Shown here: positions 21,910 through 34,798 of the stretch, in pieces | How the letters are laid out: each line of letters opens with the position of its first letter | Position numbering within the stretch: position 1 is the stretch's first letter | Source of the DNA: Stercorarius parasiticus | Taxonomy: Eukaryota; Chordata; Aves; Charadriiformes; Stercorariidae | Assembly (NCBI GenBank): GCA_013396915.1 | Contig: VWZL01001947.1 | Span: forward strand, 124,001-188,000 | Direction: 5' to 3' | DNA length: 64,000 bases | The notes under the pieces: generated by a model | What the model saw: only the letters and a program-made list of their open reading frames with translations | Database searches by the model: none | Told to the model about the DNA's origin: nothing | Made by a program: the position numbers and the translations under genes

Positions 21910-24900
21910 GTTTTGCTGCCCTTTCCAGGTTATCAGCCCTGTAAAAATCGGCAAAAACCTTCTAGGAAAGCGCTTGGGCGAGCAAGGTGACCCGCCCGCT
22001 CAAAGGCTTCTCGCCCAGAAGTCCAGTCTTCCAGCTGTGGAGGGATTCTGGCTCTTCGGGGGGGGCTTCAGTGTCTGTTTTTAATAGCTGGGTGAGAGAC
22101 GCCCAAGATACCAATTGTAAAACGTGTATTTTGTCTAAAGTGGTCCTGAAAAGTAATTAAAACCCCTAAACTTTGTGTGTATTATGAAATGCAGCGTTGC
22201 TGTTGAAAACAGTGCAGTCTAATTATCAAAAACTTTTAAAAGGTATTATAAATTTATGGAACAAGCTGCACTGAATTATAAATGAAGGCCTTGGTTTCTA
22301 TTTCCCTGGTGAAATTGGAAAAGGTAGCTGTGGCGAAGCTTGGTGGCTGTAAGTTGCGTAGGGAAAGTTTTGACAAGCATCATATGTTGTGTTAGGCCTA
22401 CTTCTCTGTCCTGCTTGCTGTAACAGCAAAGTCCAGTAGTGACAAACTTAATAGTTAAATTCCTCTGTACTTCAAAACAAGTACCTTGTAAATATTAGTG
22501 AGGTGGGAAGGTATACAGGACAGTGTTGTTTATTACACCTGGCCTTCTCAGGCGATTGAGTTTTGTTGTTTTTTTTTTTTACCTCAGACAATCAAATTTT
22601 CAGAGATAGTAAAAACAGTTTTTAAGTTTTGTTTAGTTTGTTTAGCCCCAGACTTTTGTGTTTGCAAAGCAGAATAAAAGATGGCATGATTGAGGTAAAG
22701 CAAAACGTGACATTGGAGTGTACTTGTTACAATACCGCCTCGCGAGTATACAAATTTAAAATTTATTTTTTTTTTTTACACATTCTGTAGTATTTATATT
22801 TGGTGGTAAAATTCGACTCTTCACTCATTAACAGAGCGGACAGCTAAATGAGTAATACTTCTGTGTTTGCTATCTTAGAGGAATAGGATAAATATTGTTT
22901 CATTAATATCTTGATTACAGGTGAAAGAGAAATCCAGCCCTGAGACTTGATAATCTGTAATGAGAACTAAGGAAGTAAAGATCTTTTTCAGAAAGAGTGG
23001 TGTTTGAAATTATTGTTAATCTATGTCAGTCATGCAAAACGGAGAGGGGGATTTTGCCCTAGGTGCTTGAGGAGAATCCATGCTTTAGTGTACATGGCTC
23101 AACTGCGAAGCTGAATTGCCTGCACAGAAAAGAGACTGACAAGCCCATTTAATGTGCAGCTTACAGTATTTGTGTTTACAATATCCGTATTTACAATCTG
23201 TATTTATATTGGTGACCTGGTTTGGGAAAGTGAATAAGAAATGCATGAAAGTCCTGTGATGACTTTGCTCTAGATTCCATTGTACCCTCCACGTATTTAG
23301 AGAATTTATGTTCACAAACCATACAGGACATAATTAGGGCTTGCCGTCAGAAAAACTGAAAAGTGATCTTCCAAGTTTGTCAATACAATACAATTTGTAT
23401 TCATGCTGTTTCTAAAACTTATCTTAAATTGTCAAAATGAAGATAATGGATTCTACAGAAAGGCTGAGAACACATTCCCTTGTTCGATGATACTTTAGGA
23501 CTTCCCCTCCACCTCCCCCCCCAACTATTTTCTCTGATGAATGTCATAAAGTTTTCATAATGTACTTGTGGATTATTACAGTTCCTGGGCTCCTAAAATC
23601 TTTCATTGGTAAAGCAAGTGTAGAATAGATAAGTTCTTTATGGACAGTATTCCTTCTGCTCTTGTTACACTGCATTCCCTGGATGATTACATAGAAGAGT
23701 CATGCTTGATGTTCTAAAATAATTTTTATCCTCTTTGATTTAGACAATACAAATACTGAAGACTAGTGCTGTGAGGCATCAGCCGTATGTCTGTGGGTTG
23801 CCAGGTGTATTTGAGCACAATTAGGAACCTCTTTGTTACTGGTTTAAAATATTCATGTCTAGAAATCAGCTTCAAGCTTGGAGCTCAGTTTTCAGTTTTG
23901 CCCACTTCATTTATCTGAGTAATCCCATTGACATTAGAGAATCTCACACTCGTAAGGGCAAGAGAGACTTGGCTGCTTGTGTTTTAGGAGTGTTGTGGAA
24001 GCTATTTGAATTGCTCTGTTCTCCAGGAGTTTTTAATGTTTTGCACTATTCAACAGTGTTTTTTCTCTCCAAATATTTAGGGTACTGTGTTGGTTTGTTT
24101 TGAAAACTGATGGCCTGAAAGAGAGGGCACTTCAGGACACGAAGTGTGAGAAAGAGAAACATAAAGTCAAGAATACGGGAATTGTAGTAACATTTTCACT
24201 CACTAAATATATAGATGTTATTTGTTTGTTTATGACTCCTCCAAGCTACAGCAAACTGAGAACTCACTGGTCGTGACAGTTCTTCTGAAACTGGTTTATT
24301 GTAAGAACAGAAATAGCCTAAAATATTGTATCCTGCTACTTTATAACTTGACAAAGCTATAAAAAGACAACCATGGACTGAAGAGGATAAGCCAGATGAA
24401 AAAGTGAGAAAGGGTTAGAGGAATTCGTACTTTTCTTTGAAATTCCCTTGAAAGTCTTTCAAGTTCTTAGGTTTACTGAGTTACAGTAAGGTGTTTGTGT
24501 GGGTTTTTCTTCCGATAAACAATAAGGGGGACTTGGAGTGGAGATAGAAATTTGAAAAGGAAAATTTTTCCTTTTTTCCATTGTTCAACATATTTTAAGT
24601 AGACCTTATGTTTGTTGTGTTCCTTGGTGGAACCAACAGAGTAGAGCACCAAGGAGGAGTGGAATAGGCGATAGGAATCTTGGTACCCTCAAATCTTCAT
24701 CAGTTGGATGATGTTTGGTTTTCTCACCAGGAATGCAGGGCTTCTCTTATCTTGGTATCTATATAGTAAATTGTCCATGCTCCACTGCTGATCACCAGTG
24801 ACTCAAAACAGATTATTTTTTTTTTTAATAGTTTGCCTAAAATGGGTCCCACATCACAAATTCTGAAGCTGTAAGTGATCTTTATTTAAATGTTTATCTG

Positions 24901-27900
24901 CACTCCTGTCAGAATGGTAAGGAGTGAGCTGCTATGAAAACAAAATTATCCCTTCTTTCTGCCCCCTTTTCACTTCTCTTTCCACTGTGGAGAAAAATCT
25001 GTTTGAAATATATTGATACTTCTGAAATAGTTTGTAGTATACTTCTGCTAGAGTGCTTCTAGAGTATTGCTAACTATACAGCCAAGAAAGTGCTTGGGAA
25101 ACATCGGATGTGCAGAAACCAGAGAACTTTACGATTTAAGAGATTGTGAAAGGGTTTTCTTTATGGTGATGTGGAGAGGAAATGCAGTTTCCATTGCTGC
25201 TTTCACCTTTTGTAGTGAAAACACTACAATTTTTATCATGGAATTCTGTAACTTGTGCAAGATTTGTCTGAATTGGAACGCTTCTTAGGTTCAAGCAATT
25301 AACTGTTGTGTACCTTTTTCCCTTAGAAAAGAAGGGCGCTTTTTTCCTTACTTTTTCCCTGGAACTTGCTTTTTCTTCTCCTGTGAACAGCAGAGGCTGT
25401 GAGGAGGGAAGATACTGAGGTTGAAGTTACTTGAGCAGCGGGGCTTTCATCCTCTTTCCTGTGTGCTAGTGTAGCTCAGGGGTGTGTGGTAGAAGGCTTT
25501 CAGTCGCAGTGGAAACTTGGAGAAATAGGAGGCATATAAGGTACTGTGTGGGTAAAAGTTAAAAGTAGCAAATAAGAGGCAAGCAGAAAAGGGAACAGCG
25601 TGATGGGAGGCATCATCAGAGATTGGAAAATACATTTGAATCAATTCTTTTTTTTCATGGAAGTAAGTTGTGTTGTGACAGATGAGTGGAATAACTTTTA
25701 CTATCTGAAGTGTCTGAGGCAAGTGCAGTTCTGTGTGAAATGGGTGATTGCAGGACTTCAGCTAAAATAGGAGAAAATTCTGAAATGTTAAAACTTCTGG
25801 GTGGGTGGGAGGGAACAAAATTTAAGCAAGAAATAGGAGTATGATTCATCTGTCCTTTGAAAAATAATGATGTTAAGTTGAAGTGTTAGTCATTATATTC
25901 TGAAAGGGATGGATCTTAATTCTGTTCTAAGTGCAAATCTCAACATTGCTGATTTACGGTACAACTAGAGCAACTACCTGATAAATCCTTTCTTTAGGCT
26001 GCTGCTTGCTAAGAATGAATTTAATGGCAAACCATCTCTGAAAGGCTCCCTTTCTCCTTCCCTTTCTATTTTCTCTTGCATCTCCCTTGTTTGCTAGGAG
26101 CTGAGGAGGGAGGGGGACTTTTACATTTTCGGTGGCTTGGAGCTGTTAAACGATTACCTTAACATACCATATGAAATTCTAACCTTAATAAGAAATAGTC
26201 ACCTGCCTGTTTTGGAAAATTAGTAGAGGATCATTTGATGTACAGCTGTACATTTGATGTGCAACTCCAAGCTGTATAACTTGCAATAATCCTGTAATGA
26301 GATATGACAATGATATTTTTTTTCCCCCAGATATCTTGTTTCTGCCTTGTTTCATCCTGTAGTATCATTTGCAGGTTTTTCTCCTAATTCTACATAATTT
26401 TCCTGTCTCCTTGTCTGCTCAGGAATGTGCATATTCCCTCTGAAACTGTCTGGTGTCTCGTTCTGGTTTCAGTGACAGGTTGGGAACTGCTTTAACTTAA
26501 TTGATGTATATTTATTCAAAATAAAACCCATGATGTAAGTACTGAACTTGCAATGAGAGACTAGCTGTGCCTGAACTTCTGACACCTTCATTTGTTTATC
26601 CAGTGTAAAGCAGAATTCTAATATTACAGTGCTAATATAGCTGTGATAGCATCAGACAGTGTTAAAATACATAGTGATTGTGTATGTGGGTTTTTTAACC
26701 AGTCTGTCATTTGCTTGGGGCTATGTGTTGTTGATTTTAGCATTAGTGAAAATGGCTACGGTAACTCTGAGATAACGCTTTTCTTCTTTATTTCGCTGGG
26801 AGTGATAGGGCTGCACTATATCTTTCATCTTGGAGCATGTGAAGTTAACAAGTCAGGAAGTGCTACAGAGTATTTGCTTATGTGAGCAAAGTATGTACCA
26901 CCTGTTAAAGCCAAGAACTGTGACCTGGTCTGTAAAGTGGGGCAAGTGGTCTAGACTGTGGTTTATCCGGACCTATGTCTGTAGTGCTTACTTGCTGGAG
27001 CTATTTCGATTAAAACTGATCTTGACTTAGAAGATAGTATTACCATAGTTGTCATGCACAATGTAAGCCTTAATGAGAAGTTGTATACATCAAGGAAAAT
27101 AGACCTTTTGTGAAATGAATGGAGTTGATCTGTTTACTAGAGATGTCCTACTACAATATGGCTAAATGAAGGAATACTTCAGAACTGTCTTATATTTTCA
27201 GAGAAGGAGAACTGGCTTTACTTTGAAAGTGTGTGGCTGTGAAAGAAGTTCTAATTTTTACAGGTAAGGGTCAATATATGGATCAAATAGGACAAATTAT
27301 TTACAGCTTTGGAGATCTGTACAAATTACATTAGGAGTTCTTGTTTTTCCCCAGTTAAATAACTTGTATTCAACCCTTTGGTTAAAATTCTATGCTTTGA
27401 AGATGTTATTAAGGTTATTAGAATAAGATAAGATTATTTCTCTACTTCCACTTAGTAACGTTTGTAACATCTAGAGACAAGTTGAATTTTGTGAAAGGGT
27501 TTTGTTTTGGTTTTCTTGCTACTTTTTTCTTTTTAGCCTAAAAAAATGTTCTAGATATTTTGAGATGTCACAATTTTTGTATCACACAGATGACTAGAAA
27601 CTAGAAGAATACTCATGGAAGCAATAGAAAAGATTGAAAATGGGTGAACGTACAACAATATTTCCATGGTGATGCACTTTCAGAAAGGCACGAATAGAAA
27701 CAATGCTAAGATTCCACAACTGTTAGGCCGGGATGTGTAAATCCTTGTTACAGCAACCTGCAAGGGAATTGGAAAAGGGTTGCAGACGTGTAATGCAGCC
27801 CACTGGGTCTGGATTGTCATGGTTCTGTTTACCTGTCCCTCTCCTGCCACCAAGTAATAAACTGACTCCAGAAGATGATTTGGCTAAAATGAAGCCCTTT

Positions 27901-28319
27901 GTTTTTAGGGTTGTCTTCCAGCAGAATCAGCTCATCGTATCCCTGAATGAGTACTAGTGCTGGTGTGAGGCAGGAGGAAAGTCCAGAGCAGGGAGCAAAA
28001 GGGGAGAGTGACGCTATAGAAACCAAGGTGCAGATCAATCCTAGCTGCTGTGGAACTGTTGTCTTAGGTGTCCGTTTCTTTTGTTGGGTTTACCCATTGT
28101 TTTCTTGTGTGTGTCTTTGTGTTCACTTTTGCTTTGCTGTGAACCAGCAGTACAACTGTCACAGACATCTTGATCCTAAACATGTTTTGTCACTAAGAAA
28201 CCTTTATGATGTTACTGCCTTTTTAGTTGTTTGTTACTGTGAAGCTCTTATTGAAGAGAAATGTTGTCATTGCATGGTTGCAGAATTAGATCCTGTTTTC
28301 TGTGAATGTGCTGCTGTTG
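21910..28319. other. Intron 1 segment, no features recognised
   Basis: Unique-looking intronic sequence with short poly-T runs (for example about 22,569 and 22,767) and a C-rich patch at about 23,506-23,522. Small open frames have no protein signature. No RNA gene was seen. Confidence 0.5.
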
Positions 28320-28321
28320 AC

Positions 28322-29018
28322 AATATCATAGACTGTCATAGAATGTGTAGGGTTGGAAGAGACCTTTAAAGGCCATCTAGTCCAACCCCCCTGCATTAAA
28401 CGGGGACATCTTCAACTAGATCAGGTTGCTCAGAGCCTCATCCAGCCTGGCCTTGAATGTCTCCAGGGATGGGGCCTCCACCACCTCTCTGGGCAACCTG
28501 GGCTAGTGTCTCACCACCCTCATTGTAAAGAACTTCTTCCTAATGTCTAATCTAAACCTGCCCTGCTCTAGTTTAAAACCATTGCCCCTCGTCCTATGGC
28601 TACATGCCCTTGCAAACAGCCCCTCCCCAGCTTTCTTATAGCCCCCCTTTAGGTACTGGAAGGGGCTCTAAGGTCTCCCCAGAGCCTTCTCTTCTGCAGG
28701 CTGAACACCCCCAACTCTCTCAGCCTGTCTTCATAGGAGAGGTGCTCCAGCCCTCTGATCATCTTCGTGGCCTCCTCTGGACCCGCTCCAACAGCTCCCT
28801 GTCCTTCTTGTGCTGAGGGCTCCAGAGCTGGACGCAGTACTCCAGGTGGGGTCTCACCAGAGCAGAGTAGAGGGGCAGAATCACCTCTCTGGATCTGCTG
28901 GCCACGGTTCTTTTGATGCATCCCAGGATGTGGTTGGCCTTCTGGGCTGTAAGCGCACACTGTTGGCTCATGTCCAGATTTTCATCCACCAGTACCCCCA
29001 AGTCCTTTTCTGCAATTA
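28322..29018 (-). mobile_element. CR1 LINE copy 4, antisense to WWC2
   Basis: On the minus strand it begins near 29,018 with AAAGGACTTGGGGGTACTGG, the [28 protein letters not shown] block. It then reads [32 protein letters not shown]. The 3' UTR ends around 28,322 with TTGGAAGAGACC- and CATAGAATG-type tail words in reverse. It is 5'-truncated and lacks all RT motifs. Frames are broken by small indels. Divergence is moderate. Confidence 0.95.
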
Positions 29019-32000
29019 GGTATGAATACCTAATTTCTACTGTGTATGAAAGTAGATCAGAAATTCTTTGACTTTGCGGGGTCTTTTTTCCCCTAATTTT
29101 TCATAAAGTGTGTTTTAGACTCTGCTCCAAAGTATCTCACCAGAATGACGGTGTAATTCAAGACTTTGAATGTTTTATTGTGTGAAGCAAACTGGAGCCT
29201 TTTGTCTTCATGTACTTGAGGGAGTAATCTGTATGGACAAACTGATTTGTCCTTCATTTGCGAGGACCAGCTAGTGGCTGAAAGGGGAGTGATACAGTAG
29301 TTATAGTTTTCCTTTTGTTTTGCTTTGAGTATTTTGTAGGGTTTTGCTTTGTGGGTGTAGGGTTTGGGTCTTTTAAATAGCACATTTTGAGTGTTGCTGA
29401 ATACTATTGCTCTTCCCAGTGACTTTTTCTGTGCAAAACCATTAGTGATGGTGAAGTTCCTACCTGATGAAGTCAATTGCTGGCTCTTGTTTTTTAAAAG
29501 GTAATGAAAGGGCTTACTGGGGGAGGGATTGCACCCCACCCCCCCCCCCTCCTCCCCCCCCCCCTTCTTTAAGTGTACTTTTTTAAGGCTAATTTGCTTT
29601 TGGCATTTTTTTTGTTGGTTAGGAATTCTGGACTAGAGGCAGTCTGTCAGTGGTATGAATGTATTCTGTCAACTGAAACAATCATTTGCATCTCATAGAA
29701 CAAGATCAGATGCTATCCTTTGAACTTGGATACTGTTTGTACTTGAAGAAAGGCAACTTTATCTCATCAACTCTGAATGCATATTGTATTCAAAGTAATT
29801 GTTTGGGTATGTAAAGACATATTGTCTTGGGATAGCAAACTCGAATTTCTGCATACTCTTGCTGCGTGCTATACAATACTGTATGTTGGACCTGCTTTTG
29901 TATGTCTGTGCTATCTTTCTCAATTCATTAAATCAAACTTCAATCTTTATTTGAAAAATAAAAAGAAACAACTGTACTGGGATGCTTTCCATAATATGCT
30001 GTTTGTTCTGATAATCAGACTTTCAGTGTCTAGAAATACTTTTTTTTTTTTTTTTCTTTCTAACTTTTGGTATAGAGGAAAAGATCTAGAAGAATCTGTA
30101 TTTTTAACGAAATCCTGCTAGGTCACTCTCCTTGTATTAGCAACTTTCTGGTCTTGTTAGTGAAGGAACAATACTTTACACATCTACTGTTTCTTTTTAA
30201 AGTACTTTTGAATCCTAAACTGTAGACTTATCCAGATAAGCATATCTTACAGCTATATGGGACTTAATTATGCTTTTGTTTACTCTTGGGGATGTATTCC
30301 CAGGTGTACCGAAGCCCACTGTCCATCCAAATCTGACACCATGTTCCCAAGACCTATACAATGTGTACTTGGTGTATTCATGTATTACCAAAAAGAAAAA
30401 TAAAGTCCTTTTCAGCTTGTTCTGTCAGTGCTGTATTAACACGTTATGCCGTCTTGTACAGCAATTTGTGATAAATTTTCAAGTATGACCTTGCAAATGT
30501 TAGGTATGATTATATTTTTTCTGAGGCATTGCACTGATTTTAATCACATTACCAGTAATGGACAATTTTATTGTCTAAGGATCTGACCTAAATGGTTACT
30601 TTGTTTTTTTGTTGCTTGAGACTTTTAGTGCAAAGACTTTCACTTACCCCTGCTTTTTAGTTTGGATGGAGTTGTACAGTGGTGAACGATTCTAGTTTGG
30701 AGTGCTGCGGGCTTCTCTGAGAGATTTGCAAAAGAAACTATGATATGAGTTTAAGGCCCAAAACTATTCAGTACTAAATTCCAGAGTGAACAGTGACAAA
30801 CTGCCAAAACCAGAATTGGAATGTCCATAGAGTTGGAGTGGAATAGAGAAAACAGGATACTGCTCAGATGATGTGATCTCAGGGTCTGACTTGAATGTCA
30901 CCCTCCTGAAGTAAATAATTGTTTACTTTATCCTTTAATTTACTGGATTGGAGTGTAGACCTGTACAGAAGTCCCACAAATCGAGGTCTCTTCTTCTGTG
31001 TCTCCGTATCTTAATGTTCCTGGACAGTATGAGTTTTGCCAAAGTTTTTCATATTTCCCACGTTCTTTTGCGGTTGCCAGCTTTGTTTTGCACACAAGTG
31101 GCAGACTGAGGTAGTGCTTTAGTGGGTTACAGCATGAGGAAGGATCATTTGCTATGCAAGTATTAAATATTTAAAATATATTTTGCTGAAGCATTGAGTA
31201 GTAAATGACTGTACGTAAGAGGATGCAATTCAAGACAGCGATCTGACAAGGAGGAAAGCCCTCTTTCTGTCATTGTGTGAGTATTGCAATGTTTGCAATG
31301 AACTGTTAACACATTTGCAATCATTCTGGTGAACAGGAGAATGCTATGGATGTGCATAATCATCTGAGACCTCTACAGGACATTCCTGAAATAGTGTTCA
31401 AATGACTAGAGAAATTAAGGGATGCAGCAAAGCACACAAACACTGTAAGCCTTAGTTAGGCCAGTGTGGCCAGTCGTTTACTACTGCAGTAAGGCAGGCT
31501 TAATACAGAGGAAATTAATCAGTAAACAGATGATTTGTTCAAGGTTCTGACTTTTGTGTGTTCTTTTCTGGTTTTTCCTTTGTTATTTGTAATCCCTAGG
31601 CTCTCTTTTTTAATATCTACTCCTTTAGAGAAAGACTTTAGTGAACTAAAGTTTGAGGTTTGCTAAGGAATTGTTAATTGGTTACACTGCTGTGTTGGCT
31701 AAATTAATGATACTGTGGTCTAAAAGGTGAATTGTTTATAGAAAAACAAATTATTATGGTTATACGGATTAGGCTTTTTGGTTGTTGCTTATGTTCTTGT
31801 TTGTTTGCCTGGTTGTTGTTCTGCCTCACTTGCTAGCATGGCTCACAGTGATCGAAAATGAGCCATGGACTTCAGTGCTGTGGCACGTTGCTGATTTGCA
31901 TTCAGAACCTGGCTGACCCATTTGCTCAGAATACATGAAAGCCATCAAAACTTTATTTTTCCAGGCAAGATTTTAGCAACAAAATAAGCTTTGAGGACAA

Positions 32001-34649
32001 ATGTAGAATAGTTAAAGAGTTTGTCTTACAAATCTTTAGAACCTCCTATACTTCATATTCCATGTCCTTTTTTTGCCAGTCAGGTTTTTTGAAAAGTTGT
32101 AAGATATCTTCTTTCTGGTCATAGTTGTCATGCCTAATGACATGTCGTGCCTAGTGTTCCCATAATCAACACTTCATTTTTAATTTTATTTTTGATTTGG
32201 CAGGTGTACAAGATAGTTAAGCAGCTTCAGCCAGCTGCCTGAAGTTCCTGTGAAAGACCTTCACTGCAGGTGTCTGATGTTCAGGGGTGACAGTACTTAC
32301 CAGAGGACCCTCCTTGTGGCAGGACTGTCATTGCTTATTGCGGTAGTAGGTTTCTAATAGATGTTTTGGGAATAAGCTCTCATTTAATAGCTATTTTGCA
32401 ATACTTTATTTGAAAAGATTTTTAAAACGGCCAGTATTAGAACTTTATATGAATGCTCTTTTTCTTTAGGTGTGAATAGTACCCAATTGTTTAAGACATG
32501 CAGTGATACTTAAAGCTGATGTTGCGTTGATGATGAACACAGTAAATATCATGAAAGGTTTCACGTAGCCTTGATGATGGTGATGTCCTGATGGGGCTAT
32601 TTTGATTACATGAAAAACTACATAAGAACTTAGTGCTTAACTTTAAACATACTTGCAAAAAATTGGAAGGACAGTAAGCTTAAAGGAGGACATTACTTCT
32701 CAGCCTTTTAGACCAATACATGTAATTCATCTCTCCACAGGAAGTCCTCTATGTAGATGCTTTATTAAAAGGAAACTATACTGTAAACAGAGGAAATTTG
32801 TGAAACCTGATCAATTTTTTCCTGTAGATGTGCTCTTTGTGCTGGATTGCAAGCTCTGATTGGAGGTATTCCACTGCAGAATGTTTATAAACTACTTTCT
32901 TGGGCTCTCTTCTTCCACTTTTCACGTCATGGGAATACTCTGATGTCTAGCAGAAGTTGAACTAGCTGGTTTTATACTCTTGATGAGAGAGTTAGAGGGA
33001 AAGAGAGATTTTATACTAATATTTTCTGCAGTTTGTCCTTCCTACGGTGGCTTCTGATGCCGAGATGAGGTTTGATCCTGACTTAAGATCTAAACAGAAG
33101 ATCTTGACATCTAAATAGAAGTATGTGTGTCAGGTCATACCCTGGAAACCTAGTCCCACAGCCACCTGAACTGTAGTCCTGACCAGAAGAGGTTGTGGGT
33201 GTCTTTGGCCCAGCTGATCCAGAAGTCGGCAGTGAGAGATGGGACTGGTACTTAACCAAGTTTCATTACAAAGTGTCTGGCACGTCAGGAGATCGGAAAC
33301 ACTCCCAAGCCCCACCTTTCCCAGTTGAGAAGTAGCCAAGAATGCTACCTTTTTCTACTTGGGATATCTTCATTTGCTGTCCCATCACCCTGCATAGTTT
33401 GATGCTGAAGGTAAAAACAAATATTGGGATGGCAAAATCTTTCAAACTGCCCATTCCTATACTGGGCAATCTGTTCTCTTTTCAAGATCATCTACATTGA
33501 AGTCATAGAATTCTCAGCTAATCAAGAAAGAGAGTAAATAAACTTCCTGCTGCTGTGGACAAACTCATCGAGGCAGTTTTGGGGACAGTTTTTTTTTTTA
33601 TCTGTAGTGTTGAGACCTTTGGACCTACTGTAGAAATATTGTAAGAATATACTGGGTAATGGAAATCAGATATTAAGTTGGAAGAGAGGAGAGTGTGCAG
33701 AGAATCTCTATGATACTTAACAGTCTGCTTCTTTTTAATGACTTAATAAAAAACAGCAAACGGTATTTTGCAAAATCCACGTTTACTGTTCTGTTTTAGG
33801 GAAAAAAAATAGTGCATTACTGTATATCAGTTCTGCCTGTTTGGTTGAGATATATTTGATTTTCATGTGTAAACATCTTTAAGTTTCTTTCAGAGAATAA
33901 AATGGTTCATGATATGATATGATTGGGGCAGTATTCGTCTGATACTTGACAGTTTGGTGGTCTGATGGCTCAGGTGAATTTATGAAAGAGAGAAAGGAGA
34001 CTAGCAGACACTGAAGTTTAGATTTCATGAAGAAAATTTTGTGCTAGTAAAGGCTGAAGGTATTTCCCTTTCCACCTTTTGTTTCTGTTTGACACCACTC
34101 CCTTCAGTTGTACTACACAGCTATTTGTGCAACTTTGCTGTGAACTTCTTAAGAAAGGCTTAAAAGCAGCAAGAGTAAAGATGGAAAAAACCATCCCATT
34201 AAAGGTCATATCACAACAAAAGCTTATAGTACTACTGCATCAGTGAAAAGTGAATTTACCGCCTTTTTTTTTATTTTGAAAAGAGGGATCATCATCTTTA
34301 AACTAGGTTTGGTACTGAAGACTTCATCTTATGAAAGCACAATCTCTGGATGGTGTGGAAACTAAGGATAAATTAGGTACAGAACGTGATCCAAACGAAT
34401 ACTGGCTTTGGTCTTCCATACAGATGTTGAAGTATGTGAAAGTAACAGCAGGCAACTGATGAAAATTAGGTTTTATTTAATAGAAACCACAGTGTTTTAA
34501 CATGGAGGTAGAATTTATACTGTTTATTATGTTGAAACTGATGGGCCAATATATCATCTGTATCCCAGAAGAGCTTTAAAAATATTTGCAAATGGAATTG
34601 CAATGATTTACTCAATCAGAAAAAAATGGCACTGTAGACTGGGATTTGC
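29019..34649. other. Intron 1 segment, no gene seen
   Basis: Intronic sequence with the C-rich tract at 29,533 and a poly-T at about 30,040-30,055. The 148-codon minus frame at 29,093-29,539 and the 114-codon frame at 29,777-30,121 have no recognisable family. No exon or RNA gene was seen. Confidence 0.5.
29533..29564. repeat. C-rich homopolymer tract
   Basis: A run dominated by C (CCCCACCCC, then C9, TCCTCC and C-runs) about 32 bases long. The minus strand could form a G-quadruplex; the plus strand could form an i-motif. Confidence 0.85.
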
Positions 34650-34653
34650 GGGC

Positions 34654-34798
34654 AAACACTAGAACAGGTTGTCCTGAGTGGTTGTGGGCATGACTCGGAG
34701 CAACTGGACTGATTTCACAATTGCCCAATGCAGGCAGGATGTTGAACCAGGCGACCTCCAGACATTCCTTCCCACTTACATTATTCTGTGATTACCTT
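34654..34798 (+). mobile_element. CR1 3'-end fragment, copy 5
   Basis: This is a short, diverged CR1 3' terminus. It contains an ACAGGTTGTCCTGAGTGGTTG segment corresponding to 'caggttgcccagagaggttg'. CAGGATGTTGAACCAGGCGA and CCTCCAGACATTCCTTCC follow, and it ends in ATTCTGTGATTACC. The LINE body is absent. Confidence 0.8.

Noticed and set aside
20549..22084. Long open frames (127-197 codons) on both strands over the CpG island
   Set aside because: They overlap one another in several frames, are rich in Pro/Ala/Gly/Arg, and follow from GC-rich sequence lacking stop codons. Only the 131-base WWC2 exon 1 has a family match.
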